Assembly: GCF_009709675.1 (NCBI RefSeq)
Contig: NZ_WMLB01000023.1
Location: 248,001-312,000 of the forward strand
DNA length: 64,000 bases
Origin: Agromyces bracchium
GTDB lineage: Bacteria; Actinomycetota; Actinomycetes; Actinomycetales; Microbacteriaceae
Direction of reading: 5' to 3'
Position numbers and translations under genes: made by a program. The first letter of the stretch is position 1. Each line of letters starts with the position of its first letter. Below, in pieces: positions 37,480-46,595 of this stretch. The notes below the pieces were generated by a model. That model saw nothing but the letters and a program-made list of their open reading frames with translations. It searched no databases and had not been told where the DNA came from.

Positions 37480-37508
37480 ACCGTAGCCCCCGAGGTGACG
37501 GATGTCAC
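37480..37508 (-). promoter_or_regulatory. Promoter of hpf (GTGACA-N17-TACGGT) with palindrome at the -35
   Basis: On the minus strand GTGACA (37508-37503) and TACGGT (37485-37480) are spaced by 17 bases, about 66 bases before ATG 37413. The palindrome GTGACGGATGTCAC (37495-37508) covers the -35 and could be an operator. Confidence 0.65.
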
Positions 37509-37518
37509 GGGTCGATGC

Positions 37519-38208
37519 TCACGCGTCCGCATCCACTCGGCCGATTCGCAGGCGGGTCCGGGCGAGCACGGAGATCGCGTCGACCGATCCCCCAGCCGCA
37601 CGGATCGCGCGCGCCGCGTCTGCGAGGGTCGAGCCGGTCGTCACGATGTCGTCCACGAGTACGAAGCGGCGTCCGGCGAGCGGGCGCCGGGCCGTGAACG
37701 ACCCCTCCGAGTTCGCGCGGCGCGCCTCGCGACCGAGCGCCGCCTGGTCGGCGCGTGCGCCGGCGCGCAGCACGTCGGCCGATGCGAAGCCGGCGTGGCG
37801 GACGAGCATCCGGACCGGGTCGTACCCGCGTGCGCGCCCGGCCGCGGCGGTCGACGGCACCGCCGCGACCTCCCGCGGCCTCGCATCGAGCGCGCCGACG
37901 GCCGCGGCGAGGGACTGGCGCAGCGCCGCGCCGAGCGGCCGCGCGGCATCCGTCCTCCCCTCGTCCTTGAAGGCGCGGATGACGCGAGCCGCCGTCCCCT
38001 CGTACTCGACGGCGGCCCACACCGCGGTGCCCGCGCCCCGCGATTCGGCACGGAACGGATGCGGGGCGAGCGCCGCGCGGCATCCGTCGCAGAGCCCGCG
38101 GTCGGGTTCGCCGCAGCCGGCGCACGCGACGGGGAGGAGGAGCGCGAGCGCGTCGAGCAGCGCTGCCGGAGTACGCCTCGGCGAGGTTCGCGGGACGGAG
38201 GGAGCCAT
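37519..38208 (-). CDS. comF: ComF-family phosphoribosyltransferase-like protein
   Basis: 229 residues. An N-terminal zinc-type site (CAGCGEPDRGLCDGC) is followed by a type I phosphoribosyltransferase fold whose PRPP loop is FVLVDDIVTTGSTLADAARA. In naturally competent bacteria ComF acts with the ComFA helicase in single-strand DNA import; in actinobacteria the gene is nearly universal beside hpf and its role is unproven. No other competence gene is in the window. ATG 38208 follows CGGAGGGAGCC closely. The hpf promoter lies in the 105-base gap after its stop. Confidence 0.87.
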   Translation of the reverse strand: MAPSVPRTSPRRTPAALLDALALLLPVACAGCGEPDRGLCDGCRAALAPHPFRAESRGAGTAVWAAVEYEGTAARVIRAFKDEGRTDAARPLGAALRQSLAAAVGALDARPREVAAVPSTAAAGRARGYDPVRMLVRHAGFASADVLRAGARADQAALGREARRANSEGSFTARRPLAGRRFVLVDDIVTTGSTLADAARAIRAAGGSVDAISVLARTRLRIGRVDADA

Positions 38209-38309
38209 CCCGCCAGCGTCCCGCCGGCGACGGGGATGCGGCAGGTCAGGGCCCCGGTCGCGCGGCGCGTGGCACGTCCGGCGGACGTGGAGGACGGGTG
38301 CGCGGGCGG

Positions 38310-40010
38310 TCAGCCGGTCTGCTGCGTGGCGAGGAAGCGGAGGTCCCGCGCCTGGACCTGCCAGCCGACGCCGGCGCCTGTGGCGAGGTCGCCGTCGGCC
38401 GTGAGGATCCGGAGGTCGCGGAGGCTGTTCGCGCCGTCGAGCTGGATGCCCGCGGGCGGCCCGTCCCGGGACTCGGCGGGAGTGCCGAGCTCCTGCAGGG
38501 TCAGCCGCGTCTCCGCGTCCGCCGTCTGCGTCAGCGTCCCGATCGTCCGCGGGTCGAGCCAGGCGACATCGAGCGGCGTGCCTCCGGACACGGCCAGCTC
38601 GAGGGTCACCGGAGCGAGTTCGGTCGGGGCGCCGTCCTCGCCGCGCACGACCGATGCGGCGACCAGGCGCGTGCGCGACCCGTCGACGAGGAGAGCGGCC
38701 ATTCGCGTGCCGTCGCGGGCGAGCTGCAGCGAGACGATCCGGTCCGCGGTCCACGGCACGGCGATCTGGCCGCTCGATCCGTCGGCCGCGTACCAGGCGA
38801 GCTCATCCGGCGCGTCGCCCGGCACGGACCAGACGATCCCGTCCACGTCCAGGGCGGGCGTGACGAGTCCGCCGCGAGGGTCGAGCAGCACGGTGTCGGC
38901 GTTCGCGTCGACGAGGTACACGCCACCCTCGGCCAGTACCGCCGCGGCCGTCGCCCCGGGTCCGAGCGCTGCGGCGGTCGGGCCGAGCTCCACGACCCGG
39001 TCGGAGACGCCGTCGATCGGGCTCACCTGATCGCCCGCGGAGGACAGGTACCCGAAGCTCTCGCCGTCGTAGACCACCGGGCGCGGATCGACCCGGAGCG
39101 TTCGCTCCGGGAGGTCGGACGTATCCGGCGCGCTGAGCGGCACGCCGTTCAACGTGAGGGACACGTCGTCGACGTTACGGACGCCGAGGAGGCTCTGCTC
39201 GAGCTGGTACTGCATGAGCTGGATCGTGCGGATGCTGTCGGACGCTGCGCCGCGCAGGTCGACCGTGGCGGTGCCCCCGGTGACCGGCACGGTCGACTGG
39301 CCCAGCTCGACGTCCTCGGGGAACGCGGAGGCCACACCGGGGTCGAGCCACTCGACCGGCCCCTCGAGCAGGGCCCGGACGATGCTCGTCTGCAGCGAGT
39401 CGCGACCGGCGAACCATCGTACGTCGGGCACGACGTAGCGGAACTGCGGATCGAAGAACGCGAGGCTGTAGTCGCGGTAGACCAGCCCGAAACTCGTCTC
39501 GTCGATGAGCACACCGGGGGGCGCGAGCGAGATCCGCCACTGCTCGTCGACCTGCTCGAACCGGTACTCGAGCTGCACGGGCTCGGTCGAGCCGGCGGCG
39601 ATGTACTGGCCGTTCTCGGCGAGGCTCGCCTGCGGAACGACCCGCATCCGGATGAGGTCGTCGCCCAACTGCGTGAACGACCGGTCGGAGAGGACGTCGA
39701 TCGACACCGCGGCATCCGATTCCCACTCGTCGGCGAAGGTCGGCGTGAGGAACTGGCGGGCGATCTCGTAGTTGCCGCTCGGGCTCGCGGCGGCGTCGAT
39801 GAAGCCGTCGAGGATCTGCTGCTGGGTGGCGTCCTCGCGCGGCCCGCGCGGGAGGATGTCGACGTCGACCGCCTGCTCGGTCGCCTCCGGGTCGCCCTGG
39901 TTCACGGCTCCGCTGGTCGGGATGGCGGCGCATCCGGCGAGCGTCGCGACAACCGTCGCCGCGGCGATCGCCAGGCGGACGAGGCGCGATCGGGATGCGC
40001 GGTCAGGCAT
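38310..40010 (-). CDS. lpqB: Lipoprotein LpqB, accessory to MtrAB
   Basis: 566 residues. The signal peptide ends in the lipobox LAGC (Cys27), so the protein is lipid-anchored outside the membrane. A GerMN-like domain (about 180-300) and a C-terminal beta-propeller region complete it. In mycobacteria and Streptomyces LpqB binds the MtrB sensor domain and tunes MtrA signalling. ATG 40010, with GGAGG ahead, overlaps the end of mtrB by eight bases, so translation is coupled. Order mtrA-mtrB-lpqB is the conserved one. Confidence 0.92.
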   Translation of the reverse strand: MPDRASRSRLVRLAIAAATVVATLAGCAAIPTSGAVNQGDPEATEQAVDVDILPRGPREDATQQQILDGFIDAAASPSGNYEIARQFLTPTFADEWESDAAVSIDVLSDRSFTQLGDDLIRMRVVPQASLAENGQYIAAGSTEPVQLEYRFEQVDEQWRISLAPPGVLIDETSFGLVYRDYSLAFFDPQFRYVVPDVRWFAGRDSLQTSIVRALLEGPVEWLDPGVASAFPEDVELGQSTVPVTGGTATVDLRGAASDSIRTIQLMQYQLEQSLLGVRNVDDVSLTLNGVPLSAPDTSDLPERTLRVDPRPVVYDGESFGYLSSAGDQVSPIDGVSDRVVELGPTAAALGPGATAAAVLAEGGVYLVDANADTVLLDPRGGLVTPALDVDGIVWSVPGDAPDELAWYAADGSSGQIAVPWTADRIVSLQLARDGTRMAALLVDGSRTRLVAASVVRGEDGAPTELAPVTLELAVSGGTPLDVAWLDPRTIGTLTQTADAETRLTLQELGTPAESRDGPPAGIQLDGANSLRDLRILTADGDLATGAGVGWQVQARDLRFLATQQTG

Positions 40011-41673
40011 CGGAGGCCTCCTGGATCGGGGCGTCCCCGGCGACGAGTGACTCGCCGGCACCCGGTCCGGACGCGTCGGGATCGGCGGGCTCGAGCGGGA
40101 GCGGCGGGACGACCGTGCCCTCCGGGTCGTGGACACGGGGAAGGACGAGCCGGAACACGGTCCCGCGACCCTCGCGGGACCAGACGTCGAGCGTGCCGCC
40201 GTGGACGACGGCGTCCTCGAGCGCGATCGCGAGGCCGAGGCCGGTGCCGCCGATCGTGCGCCGGCGACTCGGGTCCGCTCGCCAGAACCGGTCGAACACG
40301 CGCTGCACCGCCTCCTCCGACATGCCGAGGCCGTAGTCGCGGACCGAGAGCGCGACCGCGGTGGCGTTCGAGTCGACGGAGACGACGATCGGACGTCCCT
40401 CGCCGTGCTCGATCGCGTTGCCGATGAGGTTGCGCACGATGCGGCGGATGCGGCGGGGGTCGACCTCGGCGTCGAGGTGTCCGCCAGGGGCCTCGAGACG
40501 GAGCTCGCTGCCCCGTTCGAGGGCGAGCGAGTGCATCGACTCGATGGACTCGCCCGCGAGGGTGACGAGGTTCGTCGGCTCGGTCTCGAGCTCCACCGAG
40601 CCGGCGTCGTACCGGCTGATCTCCAGGAGGTCCGCGAGCAGGGTCTCGAATCGCTCGGTCTGCGTCCTCAGGAGTTCGGCGGTGCGGGCGGTCGCGGGCG
40701 GGAACTCGTCGCGCTGGCCGTAGAGCACCTCACCGGCGAGGCGGATGGTCGTGAGCGGCGTGCGCAGCTCGTGCGAGACGTCGCTCACGAACCGCTGCTG
40801 CATGACCGACAGCTCGGCGAGGTCGCGGATCCGGGCCTGGAGCGTGTCGGCCATGCCGTTGAACGACTCCGCGAGCGCGGCGAGCTCGTCCTCGCCCTTC
40901 GCCGGGAGCCGCACGCCGAGATCCCCCGCCGCCAGCCGCCGACTGGTCGCGGAGACCGCCTGGATCGGCTCGATCACCCAGCGGACCACCACGAGCGTGA
41001 TGGCGCTGAGCAGCGCGATCAGTGCGATCGCCCCGATCGCGCCGGTGAGCTGCACGAACGCGAGCGTCTGCGCGACGTCGGCCAGGTCGTATCCGATGTA
41101 CAACTCGTATCGGCCGGCGCCGCCCGGCATGACCAGGTCCGTCCCGACGACGATGCCGGGAACGGCCTCGTCGCCGCCGTCCAACTCCACCGACTGCCAG
41201 TACTGGGCCTCGGGGTTCTCCTGCACGAGCTCGCGGAGTTCGGGTGAGATCTTGCCGGCCAGGTCGGGGCTCAGGAAGTCGGATGGTGCGAGCGGGACGG
41301 GCGTCGTCCCGGGTGCTCGGAAGAGCGCGATGTCCGGGCTGCCGGAGACGCCGATGACCGTCTCCATCGCGTCGTACGTCACGGCCTGAACGGTGGCCCG
41401 GTCGGCGGCGTCGGAGGCGTCGAGGATGCCCTGCGCCGCCGCCGCCGCGGTCGACGAGGACGCGAGGACTCGTTCGACCTGCTGCTGGAACAGGTTCGAG
41501 GCGACCGTGAACGAGATCGTGAAGCCGATCACGAGGATCGCGAGGCTCGACAGCCCGAGCGTGATGAGCACGGTGCGGAACTGGAGCGACCGCCGCCACA
41601 GGGTGCCGAAGCGACGCATCCGGCCGCGGAACCATCCGACGGCGCGCTGCGTCGGGGTGGCCGCGGTGGACAT
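40003..41673 (-). CDS. mtrB: Sensor histidine kinase MtrB
   Basis: 556 residues. Two helices (about 34-56 and 207-231) flank an extracytoplasmic domain, followed by HAMP (VIEPIQAVSATSRRL), the phosphoacceptor VSHELRTPLTT (His301) and a complete HATPase (NLIGNAIEHGEG, RDYGLGM, GTGLGLAIALED, GRGTVFRL). MtrB phosphorylates MtrA and links cell-wall status and osmotic stress to division and wall-hydrolase genes. The start is 13 bases after the mtrA stop. Confidence 0.95.
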   Translation of the reverse strand: MSTAATPTQRAVGWFRGRMRRFGTLWRRSLQFRTVLITLGLSSLAILVIGFTISFTVASNLFQQQVERVLASSSTAAAAAQGILDASDAADRATVQAVTYDAMETVIGVSGSPDIALFRAPGTTPVPLAPSDFLSPDLAGKISPELRELVQENPEAQYWQSVELDGGDEAVPGIVVGTDLVMPGGAGRYELYIGYDLADVAQTLAFVQLTGAIGAIALIALLSAITLVVVRWVIEPIQAVSATSRRLAAGDLGVRLPAKGEDELAALAESFNGMADTLQARIRDLAELSVMQQRFVSDVSHELRTPLTTIRLAGEVLYGQRDEFPPATARTAELLRTQTERFETLLADLLEISRYDAGSVELETEPTNLVTLAGESIESMHSLALERGSELRLEAPGGHLDAEVDPRRIRRIVRNLIGNAIEHGEGRPIVVSVDSNATAVALSVRDYGLGMSEEAVQRVFDRFWRADPSRRRTIGGTGLGLAIALEDAVVHGGTLDVWSREGRGTVFRLVLPRVHDPEGTVVPPLPLEPADPDASGPGAGESLVAGDAPIQEASDA

Positions 41674-41686
41674 GGCGCGCCCCGCC

Positions 41687-42367
41687 TCAGGTCGTGGCGC
41701 CGGCGCGGTAGCCCACGCCGCGCACGGTCATCACGATCCGCGGGTTGTCGGGGTCGTGCTCGACCTTGGCGCGGAGGCGCTGCACGTGCACGTTCACGAG
41801 GCGCGTGTCGGCCTTGTAGTGGTAGCCCCACACCTGCTCGAGCAGCATCTCGCGCGTGAAGACCTGCTGCGGCTTCGAGGCGAGCGTGAGCAGCAGGTCG
41901 AACTCGAGCGGCGTGAGGTTGATGCGCTCGTCGCCGCGCCGGACCTCGTGCCCGGCGGCGTCGATCTCGAGGTCGCCGACCGAGATCGTGTCGACGACCG
42001 ACTCGGGCGCCGGGCGGAGCCGGGTCCGGATGCGGGCGACGAGCTCCTTCGGGTTGAAGGGCTTGACCATGTAGTCGTCGGCGCCGGACTCGAGGCCCTT
42101 GACGACGTCGGCGGTGTCGCTCTTCGCGGTCAGCATGATGATCGGCGTGCCGCTCTCGGCGCGGATGCGGCCGCACACCTCGATGCCGTCCATGCCGGGC
42201 AGCATGAGGTCGAGGAGCACGAGGTCGGGCCTGGCCTCCCGGAACGCCGCGAGCGCGCCTCCGCCGTCGGCGCAGAACACCGGGTCGAACCCCTCCGTGC
42301 GCAGCACGATCCCGATCATCTCGGCGAGGGCCGTGTCGTCGTCGACGACGAGTACGCGAGGCGTCAT
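41687..42367 (-). CDS. mtrA: Response regulator MtrA
   Basis: 226 residues of the OmpR/PhoB type. The receiver has VVDDD, the phospho-acceptor Asp53 in LVLLDLMLPGMDG and Lys in YMVKPFNPKELVAR. The winged helix has INLTPLEFDLLLTLA and VNVHVQRLRAKVEHDP. It matches mycobacterial MtrA strongly, an essential regulator of wall and replication-linked genes. ATG 42367 has GGAGAACGC upstream. A TACGCT hexamer at 42423-42428 is the likely -10. The gene is divergent from the MoxR operon. Confidence 0.96.
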   Translation of the reverse strand: MTPRVLVVDDDTALAEMIGIVLRTEGFDPVFCADGGGALAAFREARPDLVLLDLMLPGMDGIEVCGRIRAESGTPIIMLTAKSDTADVVKGLESGADDYMVKPFNPKELVARIRTRLRPAPESVVDTISVGDLEIDAAGHEVRRGDERINLTPLEFDLLLTLASKPQQVFTREMLLEQVWGYHYKADTRLVNVHVQRLRAKVEHDPDNPRIVMTVRGVGYRAGATT

Positions 42368-42422
42368 GCGTTCGTTCTCCGTGGGTTCCGGTGCGCGGGC
42401 CGGGCGGCGGTCCGGTGGCACC

Positions 42423-42428
42423 AGCGTA
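42423..42428 (-). promoter_or_regulatory. Possible -10 box (TACGCT) for mtrA
   Basis: TACGCT on the minus strand about 55 bases before ATG 42367, in the 137-base divergent gap. No clear -35; a single GGCATCCG lies at 42477. Confidence 0.4.
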
Positions 42429-42504
42429 GCCGTTCAGGGGCGCGGAACCGCCGTGGGCGGCCTGTGGCAGCATTGTGGCATCCGCCGGAAGGAGCGCGAC
42501 GCAC

Positions 42505-43689
42505 GTGTCGGATCAGCAGTGGCATCCCCCAGCTCCCCCGGCGAGCCCCGGCGAGGGGCCCCCGCCGCTGCCGTCGGGCGCGGCTGAGCCGCCGCCGCCG
42601 GCTCCGGGCGCACCGACGCCACCCCTGTACGGTCAGCCGGCCGGCGGATGGACGCCCCCGCCGAAGCCCGGCCTGCTGCCGTTGCGCCCGATGGGCTTCG
42701 GAACGCTCCTCTGGGCGCCGTTCCGGACGCTCCGGCGCAATCCCGCACCCGTGTTCGGCACGGGCCTCGTGGTGCAGCTCGCCTCGGCGATCGCGACGGC
42801 GGCCGTGTTCGTGCCGTTCCTGGTGCTCGCGATCGGGCGCATCGAGTCCGCGAGCGCCGAGGACCTCGACGCGATCATGACCGGGACGATCGGATGGCTC
42901 ATCCTGCTGACGCTCGTGCCGGTCGCCGTCGGCGTGGTGGCCGGGGCGTTCCTGCAGGGCGTCATGGTCGTCGAGGTCGCGAGCGGCACGCTCGGCGAGA
43001 AGCTCGGGTTCGGCGCGCTGTGGCGACGGGCGGCGAAGCGGATCGGTCCGCTCATCGGCTGGACGCTGCTCGTCAGCGTCGTCGTGCTCGGGGTCTTCGT
43101 CCTGCTCGCCGCGATCGTCGTGATGACCGCACTGATCGCGCCCGACCCCCTGGCGATCATCGGCGTCGTGCTGGTGGTCCTGCTGCTGCTCCTGGGCCTC
43201 GCCGTGCTCGCCGCATGGCTCGGGACGAAGCTCGCGCTGGTGCCGAGCGTCATCGTGCTCGAGCGGGCGGGCATCGCCCAGTCGGTCCGACGCTCCTGGC
43301 AGCTCACGACGGGGTACTTCTGGCGCACGTTCGGGCTCATCCTGCTCGTCGGCCTCATCGTGTCCACGGTCGCGCAGACCGTCGTGCAGGTGCCCATGCT
43401 GGGCGGGACGATCCTCGCGGTCATCCTCGATCCCACGGCCGGCGCGACCTACGAGGCGGTGACGATCGCCTCCACGGTCGTCGGCACCGTCCTCTCGATC
43501 CTCGTGGGCGCGATCGTGGCGGTCGTGCAGGCCGCCCTCATCGCGGTCATCTACATCGACCTCAGGATGCGCTCCGAGGGGCTCGACCTCGAACTCGAAC
43601 GGCACGTGGAGGCCCGTGAGGCGGGCCTGCCCGTGACGGACCCGTTCGAGCCGGTCACGGCGGGCGAGCCGACCCCGACGTGGGCCTGA
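42505..43689 (+). CDS. Polytopic membrane protein (GPDPase-membrane-domain-like)
   Basis: 394 residues. The first 60 are Pro/Gly-rich and disordered (GEGPPPLPSGAAEPPPPAPG). About six helices follow, with LRRNPAPVFGTGLVVQ, LERAGIAQSVRRSWQLTTGY and FWRTFGLILL, a pattern shared with the glycerophosphoryl-diester-phosphodiesterase membrane domain family. The middle and end helices are long and Val/Leu rich. No enzymatic motif is seen. GTG 42505 is preceded by GGAAGGAG. Its stop overlaps the next gene by ten bases, so it heads the DUF4129-DUF4350-MoxR-DUF58 unit. Confidence 0.72.
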   Translation: MSDQQWHPPAPPASPGEGPPPLPSGAAEPPPPAPGAPTPPLYGQPAGGWTPPPKPGLLPLRPMGFGTLLWAPFRTLRRNPAPVFGTGLVVQLASAIATAAVFVPFLVLAIGRIESASAEDLDAIMTGTIGWLILLTLVPVAVGVVAGAFLQGVMVVEVASGTLGEKLGFGALWRRAAKRIGPLIGWTLLVSVVVLGVFVLLAAIVVMTALIAPDPLAIIGVVLVVLLLLLGLAVLAAWLGTKLALVPSVIVLERAGIAQSVRRSWQLTTGYFWRTFGLILLVGLIVSTVAQTVVQVPMLGGTILAVILDPTAGATYEAVTIASTVVGTVLSILVGAIVAVVQAALIAVIYIDLRMRSEGLDLELERHVEAREAGLPVTDPFEPVTAGEPTPTWA

Positions 43690-44348
43690 CCGCACTCGCG
43701 CGGCTCGAGCCGCCACTCGATCCCGACGCACCGGAGGCGCGCCGCTGGCTCGTCGAGGAACTCGCGAAGCCGGAGTACCGGGCAGCCGAGCCGACGCTGT
43801 TCGACCTCGCCGCGCAAGCGGTGCGCGACTGGATCGCGAGCCTGTTCAGCGGCGCGTCGGGGCTTCCGATACCGACGCTCGCACTCGTCGCGGTGCTCGT
43901 CGTGGCCGGCCTGGTGGGGCTCGGCCTCCTCGTCTTCGGACTCCCGCGCCTGCGCCGGCGCGCCCCCGGTTCCGTCGCGCTCTTCGACGACGGCGACCTG
44001 CGAGACGCCGCGACGCTCCGACGTGCGGCCGAACGAGCCGCGGCATCCGGCGACTGGGCGCTCGCGATCGAGGAGCGCTTCCGCGCCCTCGTGCGCCGCC
44101 TCGTCGAGCGCGAACTCGTGCGCGTGCATCCCGGCACCACGGCCCACGGCATGGCGCGCGCGGCATCCGTCCCCTTCCCCGCGCACGGCGACGCACTCGA
44201 GCGTGCGGCCGACGCGTTCGACGGCGTGCGGTATCTCGGTCGCTCCGGCGACGCCCGGACCCACGCAGAGGTGGCCGCGCTCGACGCCGAACTCGAGACG
44301 GCACGGCCGGCCGCCGGGACGGGCGCGACCATCGGAGCCGACGCGTGA
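43680..44348 (+). CDS. DUF4129-domain protein
   Basis: 222 residues. A short N-terminal part (LARLEPPLDPDAPEARRWL) comes before one transmembrane helix (about 61-83). The cytoplasmic C-terminal DUF4129 region (about 100-215) contains GDWALAIEERFRALVRRLVE and a closing FDGVRYLGRSGD. The domain is often linked to transglutaminase and MoxR/DUF58 clusters; its action is unknown. GTG 43680 overlaps the preceding gene by ten bases, and its stop overlaps the next start (GTGA). Confidence 0.8.
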   Translation: MGLTALARLEPPLDPDAPEARRWLVEELAKPEYRAAEPTLFDLAAQAVRDWIASLFSGASGLPIPTLALVAVLVVAGLVGLGLLVFGLPRLRRRAPGSVALFDDGDLRDAATLRRAAERAAASGDWALAIEERFRALVRRLVERELVRVHPGTTAHGMARAASVPFPAHGDALERAADAFDGVRYLGRSGDARTHAEVAALDAELETARPAAGTGATIGADA

Positions 44349-45625
44349 GCGCCGTGCGCGAGGACCATGCCCTCCCGTCGTCGCCCGAGTCCGGGTCCGA
44401 GCCGGCCCGCGCGGCTCGGGCGGTCTCACCCGGCGTGCGGGCGTCGCTCCGCCGCGGGCGCACGTGGATCGTCGTCGCCGTGGCGCTCCTCGCCGGCGCA
44501 CTCGTCCTCGTGGCGCTGCAGGGAGCGATCCGCGCTCCCGGACCGCCGCTCGCCGCCGACGATCCGGCACCGGGCGGCGCGCAGGCCCTGGCCCGGGTGC
44601 TCGCCGACCGCGGGGTCGAGGTGCGGCAGGTGCGCAGCCTCGACGCCGCCCTGGCCGAGGCACGGCGCGGCGCGACCGTGTTCGTCCACGACGGGCTCGG
44701 CGTACTGGATCGGGCGCGCATCGGAGAGCTCGCCGCCGTCGCCGACGCCATCGTGGTCGCGCGACCCGACTTCGCGTCGCTCGAGGTGCTCGCTCCCGGC
44801 GTCCGGCTCGCCGGCGCGGTCGACGGTGCGCCCGGGGCGGCCGGCTGCGCCGTGCCCGCCGCCGATCGGGCCGGGACGCTCTCCGACGGGCAGCGGCTGC
44901 TGACGATCGACGACGACGCCGCGGCATCCGGCTTCACGGGCTGCTTCCCGTCCGGCGACGGGTTCGCCGTGGTGGCCGGAACCGCGCCCGACGGCGCCGA
45001 GGTGGTGCTGGTCGGCGCGACGACGCCGTTCGCCAACGAGTCGATCGACGAGGCCGGCAATGCCGCCCTCGCCGTCGGCCTGCTCGGCGCACGCGACGAG
45101 GTGGTCTGGTACCTCCCGGGCCCGGGCGATGCGGATGCCGCGGAGGCGCCGACGCTCGCAGAACTCACGCCGGGATGGGTGAGCCCCGTCCTCGTGCTGC
45201 TCGTCGTCGCCACGATCGCCGCCGGCATCTGGCGGGGCCGGCGGTTCGGTCCGCTCGTGGTGGAGGACCTCCCCGTGCACGTGCCGGCGTCCGAGACGGG
45301 CGAGGGCCGGGCGCGACTCTACGCGAGGAGCTCCGCGCGTCTCCGGGCGATCGACCAGATCCGGATCGGCACGATCCGGCGCCTGTCCGCCGTGCTGCGA
45401 CTGCCGCGGTCGGCCGACGTGGACGCGGTCGTCGTCTCCGCGGCGCAGGCGACCGGGCAGCCCGCGGCATCCGTCCGCGCGCTGCTCGTCGACGCCGTGC
45501 CGCAGGACGACCGCGAGCTCGTCCGCCTCGCGCGCGACCTCGACGGGCTCGAACGCGCCGTGCACGCCGCGATCGCCCCCGATCCGTCCCTCGACGCCAC
45601 CGACCCGACAGGAAGGCGAACATGA
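44345..45625 (+). CDS. DUF4350-domain membrane protein
   Basis: 426 residues. One helix follows a basic N-terminus (about 40-62). An extracytoplasmic DUF4350 domain (PGGAQALARVLADRGVEVRQ, then ATVFVHDGLGVLDR) resembles GldG/IFT-type sensors of ABC complexes. A second helix lies near residue 284-300 (VSPVLVLLVVATIAAGIWRG). The C-terminus is cytoplasmic with FGPLVVEDLPVHV and helices. GTG 44345 overlaps the DUF4129 stop, and its stop overlaps the moxR ATG. It matches Rv3691-type proteins, which also sit before moxR and DUF58. Confidence 0.82.
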   Translation: MSAVREDHALPSSPESGSEPARAARAVSPGVRASLRRGRTWIVVAVALLAGALVLVALQGAIRAPGPPLAADDPAPGGAQALARVLADRGVEVRQVRSLDAALAEARRGATVFVHDGLGVLDRARIGELAAVADAIVVARPDFASLEVLAPGVRLAGAVDGAPGAAGCAVPAADRAGTLSDGQRLLTIDDDAAASGFTGCFPSGDGFAVVAGTAPDGAEVVLVGATTPFANESIDEAGNAALAVGLLGARDEVVWYLPGPGDADAAEAPTLAELTPGWVSPVLVLLVVATIAAGIWRGRRFGPLVVEDLPVHVPASETGEGRARLYARSSARLRAIDQIRIGTIRRLSAVLRLPRSADVDAVVVSAAQATGQPAASVRALLVDAVPQDDRELVRLARDLDGLERAVHAAIAPDPSLDATDPTGRRT

Positions 45626-46593
45626 CCGACCCGATCCCCGACGACGCGCAGCTGCGCGGCGCACTCGACCGCGTCCGCACCGAGGTGGGCAAGGCCGTCG
45701 TCGGCCAGGACGGCGCCGTGACCGGCCTCATCATCGCGCTCCTCGCCGACGGGCACGTGCTGCTCGAGGGCGTGCCCGGCGTCGCGAAGACGCTGCTCGT
45801 GCGCACGCTCAGCCGCACGCTCCGCCTCCAGACGCGGCGGGTGCAGTTCACCCCCGACCTCATGCCCGGCGACGTCACGGGCTCGCTCGCGTACGACCCG
45901 CGATCGGGCGAGTTCGCGTTCCGCGAGGGGCCGGTGTTCACGAACCTGCTGCTCGCCGACGAGATCAACCGGACGCCGCCGAAGACGCAGTCCGCACTGC
46001 TCGAGGCCATGGAGGAGCGCCAGGTCTCGGTCGACGGCGTGACGAGGCCGTTGCCCGCTCCGTTCCTCGTGGCCGCGACGCAGAACCCGATCGAGTACGA
46101 GGGCACCTATGCGCTGCCGGAGGCGCAGCTCGACCGGTTCCTGCTGAAGCTCGTGCTCGACGTCCCGGAGCGCGACGCCGAGGTGGCGATGCTCCGTCGG
46201 CACGCCGACGGCTTCGACCCGCACGACCTGGCCGCCGCGGGCGTCGAGCCCGTCCTCGGCGCGACGGACCTGCTCGCCGCGCGTGCCGCGGCCCGCCGCG
46301 TCGGCGTCGCCGACGACGTCCTCGCGTACGTCGTCGACCTCGCCCGTGCCACGCGCCGCAGCCCGTCGATGCGGCTCGGCGTCAGCCCCCGCGCCGTCGC
46401 GGGCCTCCTCGCCGCGGCGAAGGCGTGGGCGTGGCTCAACGGCGTCGAGCGGGTCACGCCCGATCACGTCCAGGCCATGCTGCTGCCGTCGTGGCGCCAC
46501 CGCGTGCAGCTCCGGCCCGAGGCCGAGCTCGAGGGCGTGTCGGTCGACCAGGTGCTGCGGTCGATCGTGCAGCAGGTCCAGGTCCCGCTCTGA
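45622..46593 (+). CDS. MoxR-family AAA+ ATPase
   Basis: 323 residues. Walker A GVPGVAKTLL, Walker B LLLADEINRTPPKTQSALLE, sensor 1 ATQNPIEYEGTYALPEAQLD and the arginine-finger RF motif (DRFLLKLVLDVPERD) are all intact. MoxR proteins are chaperone-like ATPases that help assemble or load metal or cofactor complexes, often with VWA proteins encoded by DUF58 genes. It is downstream-coupled to DUF4350 (ATGA) and followed two bases later by DUF58. Confidence 0.92.
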   Translation: MTDPIPDDAQLRGALDRVRTEVGKAVVGQDGAVTGLIIALLADGHVLLEGVPGVAKTLLVRTLSRTLRLQTRRVQFTPDLMPGDVTGSLAYDPRSGEFAFREGPVFTNLLLADEINRTPPKTQSALLEAMEERQVSVDGVTRPLPAPFLVAATQNPIEYEGTYALPEAQLDRFLLKLVLDVPERDAEVAMLRRHADGFDPHDLAAAGVEPVLGATDLLAARAAARRVGVADDVLAYVVDLARATRRSPSMRLGVSPRAVAGLLAAAKAWAWLNGVERVTPDHVQAMLLPSWRHRVQLRPEAELEGVSVDQVLRSIVQQVQVPL

Positions 46594-46595
46594 CG

